From: Aureobasidium sp. EXF-3400
Taxonomy: Eukaryota; Ascomycota; Dothideomycetes; Dothideales; Saccotheciaceae
Assembly: GCA_024195585.1 (NCBI GenBank)
Contig: SWBL01000178.1
Location: 37,941 to 101,940 of the forward strand
DNA length: 64,000 bases
Direction of reading: 5' to 3'
Positions 20,663 through 32,900 of this stretch are shown here, in pieces. Below the pieces are notes generated by a model that saw nothing but the letters and a program-made list of their open reading frames with translations, had not been told where the DNA came from and did no database searches. The number at the start of each line of letters is the position of its first letter. Positions within the stretch are counted from its first letter, which is position 1. The translations under genes were made by a program, and so were the position numbers.

Positions 20663-22857
20663 ATGGCAAGGAACGCAATTCAACCGAGTTTCGACTTCTT
20701 TACGGGAGAGGAGCGCTCGCCGCCGCGACAAGCGCTGCGCGAGACGTTCCGCCAGTCTACTGCCACAGTCGCGCGTTCTGGTGCGTGTTGCGAAGTCACT
20801 AGAAGCAGCCATGAAGCTGACCACGCAGAGCAGACATGGCCAATGAGTCCTTACGCGCTCAGCTAAATACATTACAATACGAACTCGATTCACTCAAACA
20901 GGAAAAAGAGCTCACCGCCCTCCAACAAGCGAGCGACATTCGCGATGCCGAACAGCGCGCAGACCGTGACTTCCAGAGAGCCCACGTTGCAGAGACGGCC
21001 GCACAACAGAGCGCCAAAAAGCTAGACCATTTGACTCGTGAATTGAACGACGCCGAGAACCGACACACCAACGACAAGATCCAGCTGGAACGCAAGATAC
21101 GAACACTACAGGATGACAACCAGAGCCTAAGAGAGGATCTCGAGGATGCCGAGTCGCGTCTCTCATCCGCCGAAAGAGAACACAAGCATGCCCTCAATGA
21201 TCTCGAAGCAAGACACATAGCCCTGCAGGCTTCATTCGAAGAAGCCCAAAGAGATCTGGAGTCAAAAGTCTCAAATCTGCAGTCTACACAACAGCGTTTG
21301 TCGCAACGCGAGTCCGAAACTGGCAATCTTGAGAACGAGATACTGCGACTCAAAGCTCAAACTGGCGACTCGGAGACCCTGGCCATCATCAAGCGCGAGC
21401 TTTCCGACCAAGTAGCTCACATCAAGAGACTGGAATCCACCAATCGCGAACAATCAAATGACCTCAAACAACTGCGTAAAACACACAAAAGCGTCGAAAT
21501 CGTTCAAGAAGAGAAGCGTGCTCTGGAGCAAAAACTCCGCGCTATGGATGATCTGCGCAAAGAGCTGGCAGAGGCTCAATTGCAGAAGCAAATTCTGGAA
21601 GATGAAAGACGCAGCTGGTCGAGCTACCTGGAGAGTGAGGCTGCTGGAAGGGAAGAGATGGCCTTTGAATCTCCCGAGGACATGGCCAAGGCATTTGTCA
21701 ACGAACGCATGGAAAGGATCAATCTTATCGAGAAGCTGGGCACCATACAACCTGAGCTCACCGTGCGCGATGCTAATATCAAGACGCTGGAAGATGAGAA
21801 GGTTCAACTTCGCGCCGAAATTGAGAAGCTGAAGGAAGGTGCGGGCAATGCATCGACCACTGCAGCTCCTGTAGACGCCAAAGCTCGTGCACGATTGGAA
21901 CGTCAAAAGAATCTGGCAATCAAGGAGGTTGAGTACCTACGAGCACAGATGAAGGCATTCGAAGCCGAAGAGAACGAGTTTTCACCAGAAACTTCGAATC
22001 AAGAAGAGAACAAGCGTATACAGGAGCTCGAGACGCTTATCGATCAGTATCGCTCCGAAGTTGAGAACTTGGCTGCGGAAATGAAGCAGTTGGAAAGCAG
22101 CACCCCTGCTGCGCCGACTCAAAGTCTGAAACGTCCACACCCAGAGGAGTCGGACGAGCGACTAGGCGAGTTGCGCCGTAAGACACGCACACTCCAAGAC
22201 GACCTTACAGCACTACAAACCCGCTATTCGACCACCGAGACCGAGCTAAAGGCCAAGACCAGCCAGCTAAATGCTCTGCGCGAGGCTTCACGCACAAGAG
22301 TGCTCGAGCTACGCGACAACCCAACTGCCCAAGCCGAGGCCATCAAAATGACGACTCTCCGCACCTTGAAAGAGGAAAACGCAGCACTACTCGAACAGCT
22401 CGAAGGACGACCAAACGGCGCAACAAAAGTCGTTCCCATCAGCACACTCGACCACGCCCGCCTGCAAATGAGCGAACTCGAAGCCACAATCGCTCAACGC
22501 GACAAGAAACAACAACGCCTAAAAACGATCTGGTCCGCCAAATTCCTCGAGTTCGCCGAAGCAGTCGCGGCAACATTGGGCTGGAAAGTAGTTTTCCAGC
22601 CAAATGGTCGTTTCAAGGTTACTTCAATCTTGTACCCAACATCCATCAACAAGGATGGCGAGGAAGAAGAAAACTCTATCCTTTTCGACGGCGAGAAGGG
22701 AACTATGAAGGTATCGGGTGGTACGGAAAGTGTGTTTGCCAACGAAATACGACCGCTCATAGAGTTCTGGGTCGATGGAAGAAAGGAGATCCCTTGTTTC
22801 CTGGCCGCGTGCACGTTGGAGTTTTATGACAAGACGACCAGAGCTGCCGAGATTTAA
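20663..22857 (+). CDS. MAD1: Spindle assembly checkpoint protein Mad1
   Basis: Mad1 sits at unattached kinetochores and recruits Mad2 to delay anaphase. The main exon (from the ATG at 20836) codes for an almost continuous coiled coil rich in E/Q/R/L up to about residue 590. It ends in a globular RWD-like domain (IWSAKFLEFAEAVAATLGWKVVFQPNGRFKVTSIL...FLAACTLEFYDKTTR). I propose an upstream exon 20663-20780 joined to 20834-22857 by a 53-nt intron with a GCTGAC branch site, giving 713 residues. The extra N-terminus NAIQPSFDFFTGEERSPPRQ looks coding, and phase and splice signals agree, but a start at 20836 (673 residues) cannot be excluded. SFDFFTGEE could be a short motif outside the coil. Confidence 0.85.
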
Positions 22858-23345
22858 GGACTTTGGATCTTATAATCAGTGCAGTGTTAATCTACCCATT
22901 TTTATATCCTACTTGTTGAATCTCTCATTCAGTTTTCTTGTCGATGAATAGACTGCAATCAGGAAGAGCTGTTCTGAAGCTGGCCGCGTACTGCTCAAAG
23001 CCATGTCGATTTCTTTGTTTGAAGCCTCGACTTTCGACGCAAGTTGCGGTCTTTGTCTGCTTTAATCTCCAGTCCGAAAACGCTTCGACATTCCTCGGGC
23101 TATCGTTTCTTTGTGCTGAATTTCAGCCTTGGGGGTCTTCAAAGGTTCTCAAGGAAATGAACCGTTAGGATACTCTATTACTCAAAGACAGGACCCCAGC
23201 AGATACACCCACAAAGCAGCACAGTAGCTATCTTTGATTAGCAAAAACCTCCTTGTATAACCTATCTTTGAGTTACATACTCTCATACTTCTACCGATTT
23301 TGAGCACCACCGCAAACGACCATCTGTATTCACATATTCCACGCC
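22858..23345. other. Intergenic, 0.5 kb
   Basis: Between two same-strand genes. I see nothing beyond probable UTR and promoter sequence. Confidence 0.5.
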
Positions 23346-24356
23346 ATGGACGCCGAGACGACGAAAGATTGCGACATTTGCTTGTCCACATTACCCATTC
23401 AAACCATCTTGACATGGGATTGTTCGCAATGCAACTGGTGTTTCGAATGCATAACCTCCGGCATAACCTCCTCACCCCAAAAATCAGACTGGCCACAAAA
23501 CTGGTGCGGACACGACCATCCCACTCCAATCCCTTTGAAAAGCATACTCGAAAAAGCCAAAAAGCACATACCTCCTCACACATACACAAAATGGTATGAA
23601 AAGCTAGAGCAATGGAGTCAAATAAAATGTCCCCATTGCTGTCGATGGACCCACTCAGATCATGTTACAGAAGGAAGGATATTAGACTGTCCAACTTGCT
23701 GCAAAAGCGTCTGTATCGAGTGTTCAAAGTTGGCTCATGAGGGTCAATGCAAAAGGACGAGAAAGGAAGACCTTAGAGCAGTGATGAATGCACTAAAACA
23801 TGAAGGTGCTGCCATGTGTCCCAAGTGCGAGTTTGTCGCCGGACGTGCGAAAGATGGTTGCAACCAGATCACCTGTCCTAAACCCTGTTCGCAAGCTTTC
23901 TGCTTCAAATGTTCCAGAGACTGGAAACTTTGCAGAGGATTGTGCAAGGGCCACGGTGCCACGGAAGTTCTGGAGCAAGCGGCGGAGGAGCAGAGTCCGG
24001 TCATAGCTAATTACTCCCTTGTGGAGGCCGTGGGCCAAAATCCTACAGTTGAGCGAAAAGCGGATGAAGAGGCCCAACTTGATGAGAACCAGACCAAGAA
24101 ACGCGCTCCTTCTCCGGACCGGTTGTTTGAGAGGTTCACCAAAAGGGCCAAAACAGAGATCGTCGAGGACGAGGAGGACAAGGACATCGATCTTGAAGCG
24201 ATATTGGACGCCAGCGACGATGAGGAGGACAAAGTCGTTCACGACGATGACAATGAAGAAGCCGGATTTGAATTCGAGGATGAGGAGGACGAGTATGGAT
24301 CTGACGATGGCGAGGATGGAGAGGACGATGAGGTGGACGAGGATGAAGAGTATTAA
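23346..24356 (+). CDS. RING-between-RING (RBR) E3 ubiquitin ligase-like protein
   Basis: Intronless, 336 residues. It begins with a RING1-like set of Cys (CDICLSTL...CSQCNWCFECI), diverged and His-poor. An IBR-type segment follows (IKCPHCCRWTHSDH...LDCPTCCKSVCIECSKLAHEGQC). RING2 is CPKCEFVAGRAKDGCNQITCPKPC...FCFKC. In RBR ligases the Cys of the GC-N motif in RING2 takes the ubiquitin thioester; it is present here (DGCNQITC), although the usual His two residues later is Gln. The C-terminal 100 residues are almost purely acidic with a basic patch (KKRAPSPDRLFERFTKRAK), perhaps a nuclear signal. The substrate is unknown. It is a divergent fungal member and I give no symbol. Confidence 0.75.
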   Translation: MDAETTKDCDICLSTLPIQTILTWDCSQCNWCFECITSGITSSPQKSDWPQNWCGHDHPTPIPLKSILEKAKKHIPPHTYTKWYEKLEQWSQIKCPHCCRWTHSDHVTEGRILDCPTCCKSVCIECSKLAHEGQCKRTRKEDLRAVMNALKHEGAAMCPKCEFVAGRAKDGCNQITCPKPCSQAFCFKCSRDWKLCRGLCKGHGATEVLEQAAEEQSPVIANYSLVEAVGQNPTVERKADEEAQLDENQTKKRAPSPDRLFERFTKRAKTEIVEDEEDKDIDLEAILDASDDEEDKVVHDDDNEEAGFEFEDEEDEYGSDDGEDGEDDEVDEDEEY

Positions 24357-24973
24357 ATCTGTTGTGGCACAAATGAACGACAGCTTCTCGCTGTGCCTTC
24401 CTACTCGGTGAATTCTCGTCTTCACTGTGCCTTCCTCTTTACTATACTTACTTCTTCGCTATACCTACTTCTTCACTATAACCTCCTCTTTACTGCTTTC
24501 TCCCTGTGTGTAAAGATTCATCACGCGTAGAGCTACAGAAGTGCATGATACTTTTGAGAAACGTGATAGTATGTATCCATCGGAAGGCGAGATGATCTAG
24601 GCTCTCTTTAGGTGCGTCTTCAACCTAGAAACCATCATACCTTTTTATAGCGAGCACGTGGCTTAATCATCGTCAGAGAAGCGCAGGAGTTACAGGCTTC
24701 GACAAACGGGATGATTGTTCTAGTACTGCTCATCTGAGAAAGGAAAGCATGCCCGACCCATACTTATGAGCCTGCTTAAATGTCAACTTCCACACATTTT
24801 AGCCGTCAATTGCATTAACATCGTGTGATTGATCGTTCTAACTCTAAGAGGAATAAGGTCGTGTATACCATGAGAAACCCAAAAAAACGCCCTGCAATGC
24901 AACGCACCAACCCAATGCAACGCCTCCAAAAACCGTTGTACCGCGCTTTGATGCAATATACCAGCTATTGACT
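24357..24973. other. Intergenic with short tandem repeat and element copy 3
   Basis: At about 24420-24495 an imperfect 17-19 bp CT-rich unit (CTATACYTACTTCTTC type) is repeated about three times. Element copy 3 follows. No gene seen. Confidence 0.5.
24502..24660. mobile_element. MITE-like inverted-repeat element, copy 3
   Basis: The extended left arm runs CCCTGTGTGTAAAGATTCAT, CACGCGTAGAGCTACAGAAG, TGCATGATACTTTTGAGAAA. The right arm AGAAACCATCATACCTTTTT plus ATAGCG is the inverted partner. G-to-A and C-to-T differences from other copies suggest RIP. Confidence 0.6.
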
Positions 24974-26469
24974 TCATGCTTGAACCCGCTCAACTTCATT
25001 CGCCTGGAATGTAGCTTGTGTAGGCGTATCCACCACTTTCAGAACGGGACTCAAATCCTCCTCTTCAGCATAGTTTTCCGTGACGAGAGTTGGTAGCACA
25101 CCTATGACCAAGCTCGGTTTGCGTTGTTTGACGGACTTGCGGCGATCTTGCTCGCCATCTCCTTGGCCGGACTCTAAGCAACCCTGCGAACATCTGCATC
25201 GACTAAGTGACATGTCTTTTGCACTGTTGGCGTCCTTTCCTCCATCCGCAATGCCATACCTGCGAACTGCTGGATGTGGTGGAAATTCTGGTCGCGGTGT
25301 CTCGTTTGTCTGGACTTGTGCTTCCTTTGGGTGTGTTCCTGTAGGTCGTCGATCGCGTAACTCGACGAGTGGTAGGAGATTCATATGCGATCTTACTGCA
25401 CCAGTAGTATTTTCCGGCCCGTCTGAAGACCATCTTTGAATCCAGTCGCGCATCTTATGTACAAAATGTCGAAGCAGTGGTTGTAAACAGGCCAGACTAG
25501 CAGCTGAGATTCCGAATCCGAGTTCTGTGAGAGCCAGCACAATTTCCGGAGCCGAGTGTTCGTAGAAGGTAGTGTTAGTCGAAGGATCGAGAAAGGCAGG
25601 ATCGAACCAAACGCCATAAACATATGCTGTGCGAAAGCAGGCAGCGACACTTCCAGTAACACCTAGAGTAAGTAGAATGCAAACGGAAAGCTTAATATGC
25701 GGCTTGAGCGATGACTTGATAAGCACAGTGACCAGCAACAGTGCGAAGGCCCAATCGGTAATAGCACCTGTTGCTCCATGAAGATATAGCAAGGGAACAA
25801 ATCTATCGCGTCGGACACAGTGGCCGTTGATCTGTCGGTGTGCGATGTGTTTGAGAGTGCCGCATTGAAAGAGCGACAAGAAGAGGGCGATGAGGGATAG
25901 AATGATCGAGCAGCCGCCTGCAACGATGATGGCGCGGCGTTGCCATTGCTTCCACACAAATTGGCGATAAAAGAGCATGAGCGAGATCTTGAGGAATATG
26001 GTTGAAAGCATGAATGCTACTTCACCAAGCGTGAGTAACTAGAGATGTGGTTAGCGAACATGCTTCCAAAGTAGTTGAAGATTGATACTTACTAGCAGTA
26101 GTTTGTCGGCCACCGGTAATGTAAGAATTGGATTGTGACGCTCAAGCAGTGCAACACTCAACGCGAGGCAGCTGAGTACGATGTAGAAGAACTGCAGACG
26201 CAGAGTCAGCTCAGAGACGATTACTCAGACTGCAATGAGTGGTCACATACCCATGCTGTCAACATCGAATAGTCATCGACAACAAGTCTTCGTTTGCCGG
26301 TTCGTAGTTTTCCGGCCAACCTCAAGAAGACGCAAAAAGTCGTTAGAGCCATGAACATGATGGTGACACGGATGATCATGCCCTTGAGCAGATCGCCTCC
26401 AGGTAATGCATCCTTTGTCGCATTGTGATAGGAATGCATGGCCTTCGTCGCATTGTGATAGGATTGCAT
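24974..26469 (-). CDS. Fungal rhodopsin-domain integral membrane protein
   Basis: Seven-helix plasma-membrane protein of the fungal rhodopsin/SAT4-like family; relatives include PTH11-type receptors, and the ligand is unknown. Exons are 26469-26251, 26191-26093 and 26038-24974, giving 460 residues. The helices are visible as hydrophobic runs: IIRVTIMFMALTTFCVFLRL, FFYIVLSCLALSVAL, LLTLGEVAFMLSTIFLKISLMLFYR, RAIIVAGGCSIILSLIALFLSLFQC, ITDWAFALLLVTVLI, LSVCILLTLGVTGSVAACFRTAY and an ILALTELGFGISAAS-type last helix. The C-terminal 120 residues are a hydrophilic tail, presumably cytoplasmic. The start is uncertain. The first in-frame ATG is 26469, while a longer frame from a TTG (26505) would add 12 residues. 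The N-terminus has a duplicated SYHNATKAM-type unit. Confidence 0.75.
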
Positions 26470-27558
26470 GGCCTTCGACTCGTCAGAAGGATGAAATGTC
26501 GACAAGGCATGTTCGAGTCAAGCTCATGGGTCAGCACAAGAGTGCGGCTCCGCTCTCATACATAAGGAGAAAGCGGTCTCCAGGACAATCCAGACCAATT
26601 CGCCTGCATGCCAAGTTGACGGCAACTCCGCTGAAGCCTGACAGGCATGAAGCAAGCTGTGTCGTTGGATCGGGCGGATTCAACGTCGACTGGTGGAGTG
26701 GTCAAGACTATCCAACGGCTCGGCTTCGCATGCCCCATGTCTCCAGAGTTCACAAATCTCAAGAGCAATTCTGAGTGCAACGGTCCGCTAGGGAGCGACC
26801 GATCTCGCAGTTTGATCCGAATGAGGGCATTCGCCAATCTCTTCCGAAGATTCCGAGATCCGAACAAGGCTTGTAGGGTTGTAGTGAGATGCGCGAGTCA
26901 AGATAGCTGATTCTTCGGACTCGTAGTAGGTCACTAGTTTGACTGTTTACTCCATAACGTGGCAGGCTTATACGCAGAGTTATTCAGCGGTACATCAAGT
27001 TGGCGCAGACTAGTATAAAGGAGTCGCGACTCATTTTGCTCGCGTGCGAAGCGAGTGTACAGGCCATGACAAACGACAGACACATGGCCCTCAGCCATCG
27101 GCTCAACGAGAACACATGGGGATCTCGATGTATACATGCCACATGTACAAAACGTTTGAGAAAGGTGGGAGAATTTGAGTGGCGAAAGTGGAGTCTGGCC
27201 AAGCCGGATGGGATAATGACAGCCACCCTTTGCTCTGGTTCTTCAACTGTCAGATTTATGTCTCTGATGAACCATACTACCATCTGACACAAAGATCACT
27301 TGGAAAGGAAATCGGCGCTCTTAACCGAAGACGTCTTCAACGGGGTGTTGCGCCGGTCGTAGCCCGTATAAAAGGCTGCTTTCAATCGTAGACGATCAAA
27401 CGCACAGTTTATGATAGCTGAGTGGTCGATAACAATTGTAGGAGGAAGGTGCATCTCTTTGGATAAGCACGAGGTGCTAATTACATTAGGTGTAGATTCG
27501 TGATAGGTCGGTAGATGATGTCCAGCATGTAGCCGGTAAAGATATCGCAAGAGCAATG
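26470..27558. other. Intergenic, 1.1 kb
   Basis: Promoter side of the rhodopsin-domain gene and 3' flank of SPT3. Frames at 26556-27292 overlap on both strands without protein signature. Nothing else seen. Confidence 0.5.
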
Positions 27559-28551
27559 TCAAATCAGTTTCAATGGCGTTCTCCTGATACCAGCAGGGAT
27601 GTGGCTCATGTAGCGACTTTTTGCGTCTGGTCTTTGCAATCGGCGGAAAGCCTCGGTGATGTGCTTGGTGTTTACTGGGGTTCTTGCCTCTTCTGGCGGA
27701 TCGAACAAGCCAGGTTCTCGACGGATTCTTTTTCTTCGTTGTTGGTCCTCGTCGCCGCCACTCTCCCTTCGCTGTATGTCTTCAGCGTTCTTCACTCGGA
27801 GGGCTTCTTCTGTCAGAGTCTGGACAATCTCAAATGTCAAGAAACCCAGAATATCAACGATATCGTCGTTTGGCTTGCTGTCGGTCACAACACCAAAGCC
27901 AGCCCATTCGCGGAAGCGTTTGCCTTTGCGGAAAGTAAAAGAGGCTTGGCGACATTCACTCCAGTGTAGATATTCCTCCGGTGTCATGTTCTTGGTGCGG
28001 TCGTCGGCGTTCTTGAGACGTGTCATGGTAGCGGTCGTCATCTCTTCCTCGTCTTCGTCTTCCTCGTCCTCTCGCTCAGGAACTTGCTCTTGGTAGAAAC
28101 TCGAGACGTCCCAGGGTAGACCTACTTTTGCCTTTTTCGTCTTTGAGTTCCTGGTGCCGACCGAGGGACCAGCAGTAGCCAAGGTTGGATCGTTGGCGGG
28201 ACCGACGTCAATATCAGCAAAGTCGTCACCTCCTCCAGCACCACCACCGCCCTTGTCGTCTGAGTCCTTGGCAGATTTACGGACATCTTTCCAACTAAGA
28301 AAGGTGCGTAGGCGAGAGACTTTTGCGCGATCGTGGCGGATGAGGAAGATGAGGTCGTCGGTGTTGATGCTGCGGACACCGCGACGAGCGGCCAGAGCAG
28401 TTGCACGAGTGAGCATCTCGACGACCTGTTGTTGGACGATGGCTTCGATGAGGGTGGTCGTCTCAGGGGCGGCTTCGGCAGTCTCTCCAGAGACGAACAT
28501 CATCTGCTGGATCTCTGTCCGATATTTGGCGGCTTTGTCTTTGTCGGCCAT
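27559..28551 (-). CDS. SPT3: SAGA complex subunit Spt3
   Basis: Spt3 is a histone-fold subunit of the SAGA co-activator that delivers TBP to promoters. Single exon, 330 residues, starting at [22 protein letters not shown] (28551). The longer open frame upstream to 29022 lacks homology-like content and overlaps DPH5, so I reject it. The N-terminal histone fold ([13 protein letters not shown]...[41 protein letters not shown]) resembles TAF13. The second half ([61 protein letters not shown]) matches the TAF11-like second fold. The middle is Gly/Asp-rich and acidic. The end [10 protein letters not shown] is conserved. It is divergent to DPH5 across 303 bp. Confidence 0.95.
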   Translation of the reverse strand: MADKDKAAKYRTEIQQMMFVSGETAEAAPETTTLIEAIVQQQVVEMLTRATALAARRGVRSINTDDLIFLIRHDRAKVSRLRTFLSWKDVRKSAKDSDDKGGGGAGGGDDFADIDVGPANDPTLATAGPSVGTRNSKTKKAKVGLPWDVSSFYQEQVPEREDEEDEDEEEMTTATMTRLKNADDRTKNMTPEEYLHWSECRQASFTFRKGKRFREWAGFGVVTDSKPNDDIVDILGFLTFEIVQTLTEEALRVKNAEDIQRRESGGDEDQQRRKRIRREPGLFDPPEEARTPVNTKHITEAFRRLQRPDAKSRYMSHIPAGIRRTPLKLI

Positions 28552-28854
28552 GGTGAGAGTGGGGGGTGGGTTGAAGCCTTGAAGCCTGGATAGGGATGAG
28601 TTGATGCCTCGTGAGAGTGTCGCGTAAAGATGACGAAGAGTTGGCTGCAAAGCGGATAAGATGTTATGTCGGATGGTCAAGTAGCAGGCTGTCAATGTCG
28701 CATGGTGGTGATGTGTGCTGTTGATGAATGGTTGATACAGTTGACGATTGATGGATGATTCGCAGGGAGGCCGAGTGCGGGGAGGAGCGAGCGTCTGGAC
28801 CCTCGTCTTTTTTATTTCCATGACGGTCGTTCTTTCCTCATACACACAGCAATC
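28552..28854. promoter_or_regulatory. Shared divergent promoter, SPT3 / DPH5
   Basis: 303 bp between the two start codons. The DPH5 side carries a TTTTTTATTTCC tract about 50 bp upstream of its ATG. Confidence 0.55.
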
Positions 28855-29764
28855 ATGTTTTACGCAATCGGTCTGGGTCTGGCTGACGAAAAGGACGTCT
28901 CGGTCAAGGGTCTGGAGATCATCAAGCGCGCCGAGCGTGTCTACCTCGAAGCCTATACCGCTGTCCTGCTCGTCGAGAAGGAAGTCCTGGTACGCAATCT
29001 TTTTGGCTGCATGCGCAAACATTGACTAATCGCAATCGCAGTAGGAAGCTTACTATGGCCGCGAAGTAATCATCGCCGACCGTGAGATGGTCGAATCTTC
29101 TTCAGACGAGATCCTCGAAGGCGCCGACAAGGTCGACATTGCCTTCTTGGTCGTTGGCGATCCCTTCTCAGCTACCACCCACACCGACTTCATCATCCGC
29201 GCTCGCGAGAAGAACATCCCCACCCGCATCCTGCCCAATGCCTCCATCCTGACTGGCGTTGGCTGCACCGGTCTCTCGCTCTACAACTTTGGTCAGACGG
29301 TTTCCATGGTCTTCTTCACAGACAACTGGAAGCCCGCCAGTTACTACGACCGCGTCAAGGAGAACGTCGCTCTGGGTCTGCACACTTTGGTCTTGCTCGA
29401 CATCAAGGTCAAGGAGCCCAACCTCGAGTCTCTGGCCAGAGGCAGAATCGTCTACGAGCCCCCGCGCTTCATGACTGTCGCCCAGTGCGCACAACAGATG
29501 ATCGAGACCGAGGAAGAGAAGGGTGAGGGCATCTGCTCAAAAGACAGACTGGCTGTTGGTGTAGCCCGTGTTGGTGCCGACGACCAAGAAATTGTCGCCG
29601 GTACCCTGGAACAGCTAGCCGAGGCCGACTTGGGCAAGCCCCTACACAGTCTGGTCCTCATTGGCAAGCGTATGCACGATATGGAGAAGGACTACGTCCG
29701 CGAGTACGCTGTCGACAAGAAGATCTTTGATGAGGTCTTTGCTAGAGATTATCACCAGTCATAG
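28855..29764 (+). CDS. DPH5: Diphthine methyl ester synthase Dph5
   Basis: Dph5 is the SAM-dependent methyltransferase that methylates the modified His of translation elongation factor 2 during diphthamide synthesis. Two exons, 28855-28989 and 29045-29764, give 284 residues, the usual length. The start [21 protein letters not shown], the AYTAVL block, [17 protein letters not shown] (SAM-binding loop region), [16 protein letters not shown] and [26 protein letters not shown] are family hallmarks. [17 protein letters not shown] and the end block follow as expected. The 55-nt intron sits in phase 0 between KEVL and EAYYGREV. The gene lies 147 bp from the end of the converging BRE4-like gene. Confidence 0.95.
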
Positions 29765-29911
29765 CCCGACTTTATTCTTCAATCTGCTCTACTGTACACC
29801 CTGAATAAAACGCGTTTCAACCTTCTTATATACAATGATACTCGAGTTTACATCGTCCCTAGACCCCCACGAGGGTAACCGTAGAGGTAAAGGTCCTTCT
29901 TCATTCAAGGA

Positions 29912-32900
29912 CTAGTACAGAGCCAGGTTATCCTCATTCAGTTTTCCAAACAACTCCTCCAAATCCGCACTGACACCTATGATTTCCTGCGCCAACGATC
30001 CAGTAACAAGCGCTATCGTCCAGGTCAGCATATGTTAAGAGTGAAGGGGTCGGTTAAGCTCACCATAAGCATACAACAACTCATAGTCCTCCTCGGTGGC
30101 AAGAGAAGCCTTATCACTATCCCTCCTAAACTCGAAGATCTTCGCCAACAGCCTATCCCTCGTGTGATCAATGTTAGGCAACACATCGTTAAGCGGATAC
30201 TCCAATTTAACCGAACTAGCCAAAACAGAGAACAAATGGCTGATTCTCGCTGACAAGGCGAACCTCTCCGCTCTCGTGTACCTCAGCACTTCTGCTTCTC
30301 CAGGACTGGCCTTGAGGTCTTTGGCTATCACCATGTTCATGGCGTGGAAATTGTCCAACATGCGCTTTGTCCTTTCCAGAATCCTACCAAACACCTTGTC
30401 AGGGAACGGAGCTCGGAACTCGAATTCGGACGCTGCGGCTTTGCGAAGTGCTTCGAGCTGTGCGAGGAAAGTCTGCAACTCTGATTCTTCACGAATGTCC
30501 ATGTATGCTGATGCAGGCTCGCCGAGCAGGAACATCGCCAGTGGATCTCTGCGCCAGATCAACGACATGCGTAGCCAAAGTAAGCAAATACCATTCTTGA
30601 GCTTACGACGGGCCGAGATGGGCCAGATCACTCTGGTCACGACAATGCCCCAAAGACAGCCTGCAATCACCGCCACGAAACGATGAAGTACAATCTCCCA
30701 GATCTCAGGGTTGATGCCGCCTTCATCGTCATCATCGTCGTTGTCCTTGGCTGACAGCGAGTATGCGTACAAAGCGGACAGGTTGTAGGTGAGGAGGATG
30801 AAACGTCCCATGGGTCCTTTACCCTGGCCTAGGATGATGTAGAAACAACCAAGCGACATTAGCCAACCAAAGAATCCGAGGAGCCAAGGGCTATCATCTG
30901 AGATAATCCAGGCCACGATCGCAAGCATGGCACCCATGGCTGTTCCTATGAAACGCTCGATACCCGTCGTGTTGGAGGCTCCGATCGTCATCGAGCATAC
31001 GACCATATAAGAGACGAGACCCCATTCGCCGCGCCAGTGTTGGTAGAATGGTCGTGACCATACCATGAACGATGGTAGAGCGAAAAGTGCTGCGCCCACA
31101 CCGACCTTTATCGCAAACCGAACATCGTCGCGGCGGATGAACTTGAACATGCGATATATCTGATGGCTGAACGGTTCTTTGACATTGCGTCCTGCTCTGG
31201 CAAAAGTGTCCGCTTGCAGGATGGGTTTAACAATATCAGTCGTCAGAGCTTCATCAGCTTCAGGAACCAGCGACAGACCTGCTTCTGCAGCTGCCGTCTT
31301 GTCGTGTCTATGTTTCTTCCAGAAGGCCAACCAGTTCCAGGAACGTCTACGATCCTCTTGCTCCAGTTCTTCCTTGAGTTCTTCCAAGATTTCCAGGTAC
31401 TGCAGCGTGTCCTCGGCAAAGTCGATCATTGCTGCAGCGTAGTGTCCGCAGCTAGCAGCAACTTCTTCCATATCAGCCACACGCTCCAGAGACTGGGCGC
31501 TCGAGATCTCCTTGTTGCGATACAGCGTAGACAAAGCTTCTTTTCTGGCTTGGTTGAACAGCTCAATAGCCTGAGCTAGGCTGGATCTGAAGTTGCCGTT
31601 GACAGCAATCACATTGTCGGTCCCGGGCTGAAACGGCAGTTCGTCCAGAATTGACTTGAGAGTCCAGGCCAGTGATTTCATCGGTGGCCCCAGCTGCGTG
31701 ATGAAAGTCGTAAACATATCAGAAGGTGATAACGAAGGTCTAGAATCACCAGTATTGCCAGTATACCTTGGGGCCATGGGACTAAATGGGATCGGCTGAT
31801 CAGCTGGTGATTCTGAAATCTCACTGATCGGTGTCAAAGATCCTCCAACCTCGACCGGTTCGCTCACAAGTTGCGAAGTGCCGAAGAGGGATGATGACTT
31901 GGACGCCATTGCCGAGTCTGATCGATTGATATAGGGCGAAGACTTAATGAGCGCGAACTGGGTATTTGCCGCGCTGTAAAGGCCACCGATACTCTGAGAA
32001 AGTCCTTGCAGACATTTCACAAGCTTGACCTCAATGCGGTATTCCCTTTCTCTACCTAGTACGTAATGTTCGTATTTGGCTTCGACCAGATTCTTCTTCA
32101 TAGACGTCTCATTAGCTTTGCAGTCTTTGTCGACTTGCTTGTATGCTGCACCCTGCATCTCCGTTTCTGAACCAGTCAAGAATGCTCTTGTGATGGCAGT
32201 GAGCTTGTCTCCCAGTGAATCTGTGGTCTTGACAAAGTCACGATGCAATTCCCTCTTGGCGTACCGAGGTTTGATGAGTAGGTTGACTGCCGTAGTAGCT
32301 GCCATGCCGAGCAAGACCATGCGGAGGACCTGGAACACCTTGTCTTCGGAGAATTTGGCAGCTTGAATAGATCCTTCCTTAGTCAGGATGGTAATGATAG
32401 CCAACGAGGCGAGACTGCACCCAACATTGACGGTCGGATGACCAAGTCGCTGCTTGAGCCAACCAATAAAGCCTAGACCTCCAGCACAGAAGACAACTAG
32501 CACAATGGCATGACCAAGAACTAAAAGATCGCGCTTGCCGAGAGCCATGCTTATAGCCATACTAGTGAAGGACACGAATGCCGCATATACAAAGGCGATC
32601 AAAGCAATACCCACGGCTTCAATCATACTGCCCACTGTCCTCGAAGGGTGAAAGTACACCGTGACAGTCGCGACGACATGTTTACCATCCTGCTTTCCAA
32701 GGAATACCGAGATGAAGGGAAGAAACGTAGCCAGAGAACCTAGGAGATAGGCTATTGAGCACTTGAAGATACCTTGTCCTAGATTCGAAGCCCAGAAATC
32801 AACAGATTTGTCCCGCCAGCGGTAGAAGGGTTTTAGTACAGCATTTTGCTCGTGAGCCGGCCCTGGTTGCCCGTCGCTATCTGTACTCAAGAGACCTTCA

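Noticed and set aside
27120..27180. Another arm-like string (ATGTACAAAACGTTTGAGAA)
   Set aside because: No inverted partner found nearby.
28552..29022. N-terminal extension of SPT3
   Set aside because: It would overlap DPH5 exon 1 and lacks conserved content; Spt3 begins at [17 protein letters not shown].
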